DNA of 64,000 bases. Source: Sphingomonadales bacterium. Its GTDB lineage: Bacteria; Pseudomonadota; Alphaproteobacteria; Sphingomonadales; Sphingomonadaceae. The notes under the pieces are model-generated. The model ran no database searches. It saw only the letters and a program-made list of their open reading frames with translations, and was not told the origin of the DNA. The position numbers and the translations under genes were made by a program. Shown one piece after another: positions 9,045-16,228 of this stretch (position 1 is the stretch's first letter; every line of letters begins with the position of its first letter). The DNA lies in the NCBI GenBank assembly GCA_027483465.1, contig JAIXUQ010000087.1:1-64000 (forward strand). Reading direction: 5' to 3'.

Positions 9045-11321
9045 ATGCAGCGTTCCTCCCCGCCATCGCCCGCCCCCCACCGCGCCACCCACCGCCATCG
9101 CCACCTCGCGGCGCTGCTGCCGCTGCTGGCGCTGGCCAGCCCAGCCACCGCCGCCGAAACCGTAGCCGCTGGCGACGAGGCCCCGGTCATCACCGTCACC
9201 GCCACGCGCCTGCCCACCGATGCCGCCAACGTGCCGGCAACCATCAGCGTGATCACCGCCGAGCAGATCCAGGACAATCTGATGGAGGACATCAAGGATC
9301 TGGTGCGCTTCGAACCCGGCATCGATGTGCGCAGCCAGCCCAGCCGGCCGGGCGCGGCGCTGGGCAGCACCGGGCGCGATGGCAACAGTGGCTTCACCGT
9401 GCGCGGCCTGAGTGGAAACCGCGTCCTGATCCAGCAGGATCTGATCCGCCTGCCCGACAGTTTCGGCTTTGGCGCCCAGGCCGCCGGGCGCGGCGATTAT
9501 GCCGATCTGGAATTGCTGAAATCGGTGGAGTTCCTGCGCGGCCCGGCCTCGGCGCTCTATGGCTCCGATGGGCTGGCGGGCGCGATCAGCTTCACCACCC
9601 GCGATCCGGAGGATCTGATGGCCAGGGGCCATGATGTCGGCGCCCGCGCCCGGCTGGGCTACAGCGGCGCCGACGATGGCTGGGCCAAGTCGCTGATGCT
9701 GGCCGGCCGCAGCGGCGCGCTATCAGCGCTGATCGCCTACAGCCGGCGCGACAACGGCCCGGCCGGCAATTTCGGCACGCTCGACATGCCCGACAGCCGG
9801 CGCACCGCGCCCAATCCGCTCAGCGTGAACAGCGATTCGCTGCTCGGCAAGCTGGTGCTGGATGCCGGCGGCGGCCATCGGCTGCGCCTGTCGGGGGAGG
9901 TGGTGCGCCGCCGCACCGTCTCCGATGTCCTCTCCGGCCGCACCCCCTTGCCGGCCAGCGGCATCCTGCCGGCCACCGCCGTGCTGCGGCTTGATCTGCG
10001 TGACGATATCGCCCGCGACCGCATCAGCCTCGATTGGCGCCATGCCGGCACCGGATTGGTGGAGGATGCCTTCCTGATCGGCTACTGGCAGGACAGCCGC
10101 AACCGCCAGTTCAGCGCCGAGGACCGCAACACGGCGGCCGACCGCACCCGCCTGAACCTGTTCAACAACCGCGTGATCGGGGTGAACGGCCAGGTCGCAT
10201 TGAAATTTGCCACCGGGGGCATCGGCCACCGCATCCTGGTTGGCGGCGATTTCAGCCGCACGCGCCAGACCGGCCTGCGCGACGGCACGGTGCCGCCCTT
10301 TGGCGAGACCTTCCCGACCAAGGCCTTCCCCGACACCGATTATGACCAGGCCGGCCTGTTCGTGCAGGATGCTATCGCTGTCGCCGATGACCGCCTGCTG
10401 CTCTATCCGGCGCTGCGGCTCGATCATTACCGCCTGAGCGCCGGCCGCGATCCGCTGTTTCCGGCCCGCATCGCCGGGCAGAGCGGCGAGCGCCTGTCAC
10501 CCAAGCTGGGGGTGGTGGGCTGGCTCACCCCGGCCATCGGCCTGTTTGGCAGCTATGCCGAAGGCTTTCGCAGCCCAACGCCCAGCCAGATCAACAATGG
10601 CTTCGCCAATCCGGCCAGCGGCTATGTCGCCATCCCGAATACTGATCTGCGCCCGGAAACCAGCCGCGCCTGGGAGGGCGGCCTGCGCCTGCGCGAGGCA
10701 AAACTGGCCGGCATCACCCTCAATGGCCAGTTGAACGGCTTCACCGCCCGCTATCGCGATTTCATCGATCAGGTGCAGGTGTCGGGCAGCTTCCTGCCTG
10801 GCGATCCGGCGGTGTTCCAGTTCATCAATTTCGGCCGGGTGGCGGTGGAGGGCATCGAGGCCCGGCTGGACGCAAGCTTCGGCGGCGGCTTTGGCGCCAA
10901 TCTGGCCATGGCCTGGGCCCGCGGCACCGCCAGCGGCGCGCGGCCGGGGCAGGCGGCGGTGGCGACTCCATTGTCCCCCATTGCGCCGTTCAATCTGGTG
11001 GCGGGCGTGAATTGGCGCGGGCTGGATGACCGGTTGTTCGTGCAGGCGATTGCCACCCACAGCGCCGCCAAGCGCCAGGCCGACATCGCCGAGGCCTGCT
11101 CGCCCGACTGCTTTGCCAGCCCGGCCTTCACCATCCTCGATATCACCGCAGCTTATCGCATCACGCCCAATGTGCAGACCCGCATCGGCCTCTTCAACCT
11201 GACCAACCGCAAATACTGGTGGTGGAATGATGTGCGCGGGCTGGCCGGCAATTCCCCGATTGCCGATGGCTTCACCATGCCCGGCCGCAATCTCTCCGCC
11301 AGCCTCATTCTGCGCTGGTAA
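9045..11321 (+). CDS. TonB-dependent receptor, heme/hemoglobin type
   Basis: This is a 758-residue outer-membrane receptor with a signal peptide (about residues 1-36, ending ATAA), a TonB-box-like ITVTATR, and a plug domain containing FTVRGLSGNRVLIQQD. That last phrase resembles the hemoglobin/transferrin/lactoferrin receptor family. SVEFLRGPASALYGSDGLAGAI is the standard end of the plug. The rest is a 22-strand-type barrel ending in a hydrophobic Trp residue (SASLILRW), as needed for BAM insertion. It would import heme or a heme-protein ligand using TonB energy. The Fur-like sites here and before the next gene support iron regulation. The exact ligand cannot be read from sequence. Confidence 0.88.
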   Translation: MQRSSPPSPAPHRATHRHRHLAALLPLLALASPATAAETVAAGDEAPVITVTATRLPTDAANVPATISVITAEQIQDNLMEDIKDLVRFEPGIDVRSQPSRPGAALGSTGRDGNSGFTVRGLSGNRVLIQQDLIRLPDSFGFGAQAAGRGDYADLELLKSVEFLRGPASALYGSDGLAGAISFTTRDPEDLMARGHDVGARARLGYSGADDGWAKSLMLAGRSGALSALIAYSRRDNGPAGNFGTLDMPDSRRTAPNPLSVNSDSLLGKLVLDAGGGHRLRLSGEVVRRRTVSDVLSGRTPLPASGILPATAVLRLDLRDDIARDRISLDWRHAGTGLVEDAFLIGYWQDSRNRQFSAEDRNTAADRTRLNLFNNRVIGVNGQVALKFATGGIGHRILVGGDFSRTRQTGLRDGTVPPFGETFPTKAFPDTDYDQAGLFVQDAIAVADDRLLLYPALRLDHYRLSAGRDPLFPARIAGQSGERLSPKLGVVGWLTPAIGLFGSYAEGFRSPTPSQINNGFANPASGYVAIPNTDLRPETSRAWEGGLRLREAKLAGITLNGQLNGFTARYRDFIDQVQVSGSFLPGDPAVFQFINFGRVAVEGIEARLDASFGGGFGANLAMAWARGTASGARPGQAAVATPLSPIAPFNLVAGVNWRGLDDRLFVQAIATHSAAKRQADIAEACSPDCFASPAFTILDITAAYRITPNVQTRIGLFNLTNRKYWWWNDVRGLAGNSPIADGFTMPGRNLSASLILRW

Positions 11322-11323
11322 AC

Positions 11324-11344
11324 TGCAAATGCGTCTCAATATTG
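11324..11344 (+). promoter_or_regulatory. Candidate Fur box upstream of the DUF6607 gene
   Basis: The site begins TGCAAATGCGTCTCAATAT and sits directly after the receptor stop codon and 17 bases before the DUF6607 start. It agrees closely with the alphaproteobacterial Fur consensus (TGCAAATGANTCTCATTTG-like), especially TGCAAATG..TCTCA. It implies that this gene has its own iron-controlled promoter. Confidence 0.6.
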
Positions 11345-11361
11345 AAAACGGAGGTCCAACG

Positions 11362-12342
11362 ATGAAATCCCTGTTTGCCGCCCTGTTGCTCGCCAGCCTC
11401 TCGGCGCCCGCCCTGGCGCACGGCCCGATCGCCGCCCAGTCCAGCGCTGCCGAGGCCGCCAAATTCGCTGCCGACCGCGCCGCCATCCTCGCCATGGCCG
11501 GCACCTACAAGGTGCGTTTTGAGTTCACCGAAACCACGCCCTGGGTGGCCGATTACACGCCGATCCCGCCCAAGCCGTCGGGCGGCCACGAGGTGGTGCG
11601 GGTGATCGAGGACAGCGGCCGCCGCATCGTGCTGCAACATATCTTGGTGCACGAGCGGGACGGGCAGGCCTTTGTCACCAAGCATTGGCGGCAGGACTGG
11701 GTGTATGAACCGGCCAATGTGCTGGTCTACAAGGGCCCCGGCCAGTGGGTGCTGGAGGATGTGCCCGAACGCATGCGCAAGGGCCGCTGGAGCCAGACCG
11801 TGTGGCAGACTGACGACAGCCCGCGTTACGGCGGCTGGGGCGAATTTTCCGACGAGGGCGGCATCACCCGCTGGCGCTCCAACTGGACCTGGCGGCCGCT
11901 GCCGCGCCGCGATGCGGTGCGCAAGCCGGTCTATGACCGGTTCATGGCGATCAACCGCCACCAATGGACGCCCACCGGCTGGATCCACTGGCAGGACAAC
12001 AGCAAGATGGGCCTGCGCGATGGCAAGGTGACCGCGATCGTGCAGGAACAGGGGCTCAACAGCTACAACCGCTTCGATGGCTTCAAGGCGGTGCGCGCCG
12101 ATGATTATTGGGCCAAGACCAGGGGCTATTGGGCCGCCGTCCGCCAGGCGTGGGACGCGGTGATCGCGCGTGACAAGGGCATCGCGATTGCCGAACAGGC
12201 CGAATGGGGCAGTGTCACCTCCGAGCGGCTGATGACCATGGCCGACAAGCTGGAGGCCGGCACCCTGACCGAGGCCGCCGCCGCTGCCGAGGCCCGCCGC
12301 ATCATCCTGGCCGAAACCCAGGTGAAGACCGCCAGTCGCTGA
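11362..12342 (+). CDS. DUF6607 family secreted protein of the heme-receptor locus
   Basis: The 326-residue protein has a clear signal peptide (MKSLFAALLLASLSAPALA, cleavage before HGP) and is then soluble, so it should be periplasmic. The mature part is rich in Trp and Tyr with many short motifs (FEFTETTPWVADY, KHWRQDWVYEP, WTPTGWIHWQDNSKMG), which fits the DUF6607 family recalled from bacterial TonB-receptor loci. A GGAG Shine-Dalgarno sequence lies eight bases before the ATG. It follows the heme-type receptor by 40 bases and has its own Fur-like box, so a role in handling imported heme or iron is inferred. No enzymatic motif was recognised. Confidence 0.78.
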   Translation: MKSLFAALLLASLSAPALAHGPIAAQSSAAEAAKFAADRAAILAMAGTYKVRFEFTETTPWVADYTPIPPKPSGGHEVVRVIEDSGRRIVLQHILVHERDGQAFVTKHWRQDWVYEPANVLVYKGPGQWVLEDVPERMRKGRWSQTVWQTDDSPRYGGWGEFSDEGGITRWRSNWTWRPLPRRDAVRKPVYDRFMAINRHQWTPTGWIHWQDNSKMGLRDGKVTAIVQEQGLNSYNRFDGFKAVRADDYWAKTRGYWAAVRQAWDAVIARDKGIAIAEQAEWGSVTSERLMTMADKLEAGTLTEAAAAAEARRIILAETQVKTASR

Positions 12343-12365
12343 ACCCCGCGCCGCCCCCGCCCGCA

Positions 12366-12409
12366 CTGTCATGAAAGCGCAAGCCAATCACAATCGCCCT
12401 GTCACAGCT
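12366..12409 (+). promoter_or_regulatory. Possible Pho box (11-bp-phased repeats) before the second TonB receptor
   Basis: CTGTCATGAAA at 12366 and CTGTCACAGCT at 12399 lie exactly three 11-bp turns apart, with GCGCAAG and CACAATC near the phased positions between them. CTGTCAT/CTGTCAC is the PhoB half-site, and PhoB monomers bind every 11 bp. A very similar array precedes the lipoprotein gene at 58.2 kb. The middle units are weak, so PhoB control is a hypothesis. Confidence 0.4.
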
Positions 12410-12467
12410 TGCCTCTAACCCCCGGGCCAAGGCGCCGCCCGGCGCGCGACAGACAGGGGACAGGCTG

Positions 12468-15065
12468 ATGACACGGGCTTTCTGGTTGATGGGCGTTGCC
12501 TTGGCGGCGTGCGGGCCGGTGGCGGCGCAGACCGGCGGCGGCCAACCGGCCACTGCCCCCGGCGATGCCGAAATCGTCGTCACCGGGTTCCGCAAGGGCG
12601 AACTGGAAGCGGTGCAGGCCAAGAAGGAGGCCTTCATCGTTTCCGATCTGATCGTCTCCGACGATATCGGCCGCCTGCCGGACCAGAACACCGCCTCCGC
12701 GCTGCGCCGCATCCCCGGCGTTTCGGTGCAGGAAGACCAGTCGGAGCCGCGCTTCCCGTCGATCCGCGGCCTGCCGCCCACCTACAACCGCACCCAGATC
12801 AACGGCGCCATCGTGGCAACCGGTGACAATGGCGGCTCGCGAACGGTGCCGCTGGACACGGTGCCGTCAAACTTTGCCCAGCGGCTGGAGGTGTTCAAGA
12901 CGATCACGCCGGAGATGGACCCCAATGCCGTGGGCGGCACCATCAACATCGTCACCAAGAGCGCGTTCAGCGAGAAGGGCCCGTTCCTCACTGGCACCGC
13001 CGCCTTCACCGATGTCGAACAGTCGGGCAACATCGCCTCCCGCCGGGTGAGCTGGCGCGCCAACGCGCAGGGCGGGGGCCGGTTTGGCCCGGATCAGCAA
13101 TTCGGCATCGTCGGCCAGATCAACTATTCGGTGCGCGATTACGACATCACCCAGTTTGAAAATGCCACGCCCAGCTTCCGCGAATATACCGCCGCCGGCG
13201 CGCCGGTGAACCTGGGGCAGGGCAATGGCATTCCGGTGCCGGTGCAGGAACGCCTGTTCCTCTACAACAATGTGCGCGAACGCATCGGCGGCGCGCTGGC
13301 ATTGGAATGGCAGGCCAATCCCGGCCTCTCCATGCGCCTGTTTGGCACCTACAACCGCTTCAAGGATGCCGAGACCCGCGACGAGAACCGGCTGGAGCAG
13401 GTGGGCAATGTCACCAGCCAGACGCCGACCACCGGCCGCTTTGCCACCGGCCGCAATGTCATCAACCTCAACCTGCCGATCAACAGCCAGAAGATCTGGA
13501 ATGTGCAATACAACGCCCGCTGGGATGCCAGCGACGCGCTGCGGCTGGATGTGGATGCCATCTATTCGGGCGCCGAGGGCCGCGAGATCGGCCGCGGCGA
13601 AACCTTCCGTTCGGCCAGCAGCACGGCCTTTGGCTTTGCCTATGACACGACGAACTTCTTTTTCGATTTCAGCCCCTTCACCCCGGCCAGCCTGGCCAAT
13701 CCGGCGCTGCATCCGTTCCTCAACCGCACCGAGTCGCTCAACGTCACCCGGCAGGACATTTATGAGGCGCGCGCCAATCTCACCTATCGGTGGGCGAGCG
13801 GCGGCGCCGAATTCACCGTGAAGGGCGGCGGGATCTTCCGCCAGACCGATCATGACCGCAACCAGGACCAGACGACCTGGACGCTGAATGCCGCCTCTGG
13901 CCTCAATTACACGCTGGCCGATGCCTTCGTGCGCAAGCCGCTGCCGGTGATCGGCGGCAAATTGTTTGATCTGGCCATCGATCGCGATCGCGCCCTGGCC
14001 TTCTTCACCAGCAATCGCAGCGCCTTCACCGCTGCCACCAACAATGTGAACGGCGATTTCACCGTCTCCGAAGATGTCTATGGCGGCTTTTTGCAGGGCC
14101 AGGTCAAGCTGGGCAGCTTCGAACTCCTGGGCGGCCTGCGCTATGAGCGCACCGAGGTCCGGTCGACGTCCGTCAGGGTGAATGGCGGGGTGGTCACGCC
14201 CGCTGATGCCGCCGGCGGCTTTGGCAATGTGCTGCCCAGCCTGCACCTGCGCTGGAACGCCAGCCCGGATCTGGTGGTGCGCGCCGCCTGGACCAACACC
14301 ATCGGCCGCGCCAATTTCGGCGATGTCACCGCCCGCGAGACCATCAACATCATCGCCGGCACGCTGCCCGCGCTGGCGCGCGGCAATCCCGATCTCAAGC
14401 CGCGCCGGGCCATGGGCCTGGATGCCTCGGCCGAATATTACAGCGGCAACGGCGGCCTGGTGTCGCTTGGCCTGTTCTACAAGGACATCAAGGACGAGAT
14501 TTTCAGCGTCACCTCGATCGAGACCATCGATCTGGGGCTGGGGCGCGGGGCGGAACAGGTGGCGGTGACCCGGCCCGACAATGCCCAGTCGGCAACGCTG
14601 TTCGGGATCGAGGCGGCGGTGCAGCAGTCGTTCACCTTCCTGCCCAGGCCGTTTGACGGGCTGGGAGTCAACCTGAATGCCACCTATGTGAAGAGCCGGC
14701 TCAACGTGCTTACCGAAGCCGGGCCGCGCCGGCTGGGCTTTTTCCTGCAGCCGACCTGGGCTGCCAACGCCACGATGTTCTATGCGCAAGGGGCGGTGGA
14801 GGGGCGGTTGGCCTACAACTACACCGGCGGGTTCCTGGAAACCATCAACCAGACCATTCCCGGGTCCGACCAGTTCTGGCGCTGGCGCGGCACGCTGGAT
14901 GCGCAGTTGCGCTGGCGGGTGACCCCCAATATCCAGCTGTTCGTGGAAGGCGAGAATCTCAACAACGCCGGCCGCATCGAGCTGACCGGGCCGGGCCGCA
15001 ACCTGCTGCAGGAATCGGCGCGCTATGGCCGGGTGTTCAGCTTTGGCGTCACGGTGGTGATGTGA
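12468..15065 (+). CDS. TonB-dependent receptor, Caulobacter/Xanthomonas type
   Basis: The 865-residue protein has a signal peptide (MTRAFWLMGVALAACGPVAA), a TonB-box-like EIVVTGFRK, and the plug signature DIGRLPDQNTASALRRIPGV, typical of the TIGR01782 (Xanthomonas/Caulobacter) TonB receptors. IRGLPPTYNRTQINGA and the GGTINIVTKSAF plug end follow. The barrel ends in RVFSFGVTVVM, an acceptable outer-membrane C-terminus. It starts after a CAGGGGA sequence. The stop overlaps the start of the next gene by one base, so the two products are made together. Receptors of this class import large or scarce nutrients; the substrate is not evident. The upstream CTGTCAT/CTGTCAC repeats hint at phosphate control. 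Confidence 0.9.
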   Translation: MTRAFWLMGVALAACGPVAAQTGGGQPATAPGDAEIVVTGFRKGELEAVQAKKEAFIVSDLIVSDDIGRLPDQNTASALRRIPGVSVQEDQSEPRFPSIRGLPPTYNRTQINGAIVATGDNGGSRTVPLDTVPSNFAQRLEVFKTITPEMDPNAVGGTINIVTKSAFSEKGPFLTGTAAFTDVEQSGNIASRRVSWRANAQGGGRFGPDQQFGIVGQINYSVRDYDITQFENATPSFREYTAAGAPVNLGQGNGIPVPVQERLFLYNNVRERIGGALALEWQANPGLSMRLFGTYNRFKDAETRDENRLEQVGNVTSQTPTTGRFATGRNVINLNLPINSQKIWNVQYNARWDASDALRLDVDAIYSGAEGREIGRGETFRSASSTAFGFAYDTTNFFFDFSPFTPASLANPALHPFLNRTESLNVTRQDIYEARANLTYRWASGGAEFTVKGGGIFRQTDHDRNQDQTTWTLNAASGLNYTLADAFVRKPLPVIGGKLFDLAIDRDRALAFFTSNRSAFTAATNNVNGDFTVSEDVYGGFLQGQVKLGSFELLGGLRYERTEVRSTSVRVNGGVVTPADAAGGFGNVLPSLHLRWNASPDLVVRAAWTNTIGRANFGDVTARETINIIAGTLPALARGNPDLKPRRAMGLDASAEYYSGNGGLVSLGLFYKDIKDEIFSVTSIETIDLGLGRGAEQVAVTRPDNAQSATLFGIEAAVQQSFTFLPRPFDGLGVNLNATYVKSRLNVLTEAGPRRLGFFLQPTWAANATMFYAQGAVEGRLAYNYTGGFLETINQTIPGSDQFWRWRGTLDAQLRWRVTPNIQLFVEGENLNNAGRIELTGPGRNLLQESARYGRVFSFGVTVVM

Positions 15066-15904
15066 TGCGCCGCCGCCTGATGCTGCTCGCCCTGCTGGCA
15101 GCGCCGGCCTTGGCCCAATCGCCAGCCCCTCCGCCAGCCCCACCCCAGGCCCCGGCGCCGCTGGAACTGGCCCCGGCCACGCTGGTCAAACGCTGGATCG
15201 CGCCCGAAGCCCGGCAGGGTGTGGCGGTGGACGCCGGCCATTTCTATGCCATCGTCAACAGCCGCATCGGCAAATATCGCAAGGCCGATGGCGTGAAGGT
15301 GGCGGAATGGGCGGGGGACCGCATCGCCATCCGCCACCTCAACAGCTGCATCGTCGAAAAGGCCGAGCTCATCTGCGCCAACAGCAATTATCCGCAAACG
15401 CCGATGGCCAGTTCGGTGGAGATTTTCGCCACCCGCGATCTTGCGCATCTGCGCTCGATCCCGCTGGGCATGCGCGACGGCTCGCTCACCTGGGTGGAGC
15501 GGCACAACGGCCGCTGGTGGGCGGCCTTTGCCAATTATGATCCGCCGCGCAGCGACGGCGGCCGCACCCACCGCGACACCCGCATCGCCATCCTGAACGA
15601 TGATTGGGCCGAAGTGGGCGGCTATATCCTGCCCGACAGCGTGCTGGCCCGGCTGCCGCCCAACAGCATTTCCGGCGGCAGCTTCGGCCCGGATGGGCTG
15701 CTCTATCTCACCGGCCATGATGCGCCCGAACTTTATGTGCTGCGCGTGCCCCGCCAGGGCCCGGTTTTGCAGCATGTCGCCACCATCCCGGCTCCGCTGC
15801 AAGGCCAGGCCTGGGGGTGGGATCGAACCGCCAACCGCACCCTTTATGGCATCACCCGCAAGGCCGGCGAGGTGGTGGTGATGACAGTGCCGCCGGTGCC
15901 CTGA
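15065..15904 (+). CDS. Secreted propeller-like protein coupled to the TonB receptor
   Basis: This 279-residue protein has a signal peptide (MRRRLMLLALLAAPALA) followed by a Pro/Ala-rich linker. The mature part alternates short strands and turns (GVAVDAGHFYAIVNSRIGKY, FGPDGLLYLTGHDAPELYVL), which looks like a beta-propeller. Its ATG overlaps the receptor stop (TGATG), so translation is coupled. I do not recognise a named family. A periplasmic or surface partner of the receptor, for example a binding protein or hydrolase, is likely from context only. It converges on the inhibitor gene with 36 bases between. Confidence 0.7.
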   Translation: MRRRLMLLALLAAPALAQSPAPPPAPPQAPAPLELAPATLVKRWIAPEARQGVAVDAGHFYAIVNSRIGKYRKADGVKVAEWAGDRIAIRHLNSCIVEKAELICANSNYPQTPMASSVEIFATRDLAHLRSIPLGMRDGSLTWVERHNGRWWAAFANYDPPRSDGGRTHRDTRIAILNDDWAEVGGYILPDSVLARLPPNSISGGSFGPDGLLYLTGHDAPELYVLRVPRQGPVLQHVATIPAPLQGQAWGWDRTANRTLYGITRKAGEVVVMTVPPVP

Positions 15905-15940
15905 ATATGTGCGCTGAGTGGGCGCACTGGGTGACGGCCG

Positions 15941-16228
15941 CTATTTCACGGTCAGCACGATCTCCACGCGGCGCACCGGCTGGTCAGGCGTCCAGCGCCG
16001 GGCCAGCCGGGCGCTGATGCGATACTGGCCGGGGCCGGCGCGCACCTGCACCCGGCCGCCGGTGGCATCGCCCAGCTGGCCGCCGGGCCGGCCCGGGCTG
16101 TCGGCCACCTGCTCCACCCCCGGCGGCAGCACCAGATGCCATTCATGCCCGGTGGCCGGGCCGCGCGGCAGCGGCAGCTCGATGGCGGTGCCGGCGGCAC
16201 CCGCCACCGGCACCGGCCCATCGCTCAT
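15941..16228 (-). CDS. Chagasin-like cysteine protease inhibitor (I42 family)
   Basis: The 95-residue product resembles the I42/chagasin inhibitors of papain-family proteases. A GPATGHEW loop at 23-30 stands where chagasin has NPTTGY/F.W. A glycine-rich middle loop (GGQLGDATGG at 49-58) and a RRWTP loop (77-81) replace RPW. Strand-like hydrophobic stretches (IELPL, WHLVL, YRISARL, VEIVLTV) separate these loops, giving an immunoglobulin-like fold. The ATG overlaps the stop of the upstream papain-like protease gene as ATGA, so inhibitor follows protease on one message. No signal peptide is visible, which is also true of the protease. The family assignment is from motif pattern, not from a search. 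It could protect the cytoplasm from the protease. Confidence 0.72.
   Translation of the reverse strand: MSDGPVPVAGAAGTAIELPLPRGPATGHEWHLVLPPGVEQVADSPGRPGGQLGDATGGRVQVRAGPGQYRISARLARRWTPDQPVRRVEIVLTVK

Noticed and set aside
12867..15143. Long antisense frame under the second TonB receptor
   Set aside because: Biased composition and no domain; it is a shadow of the receptor reading frame.
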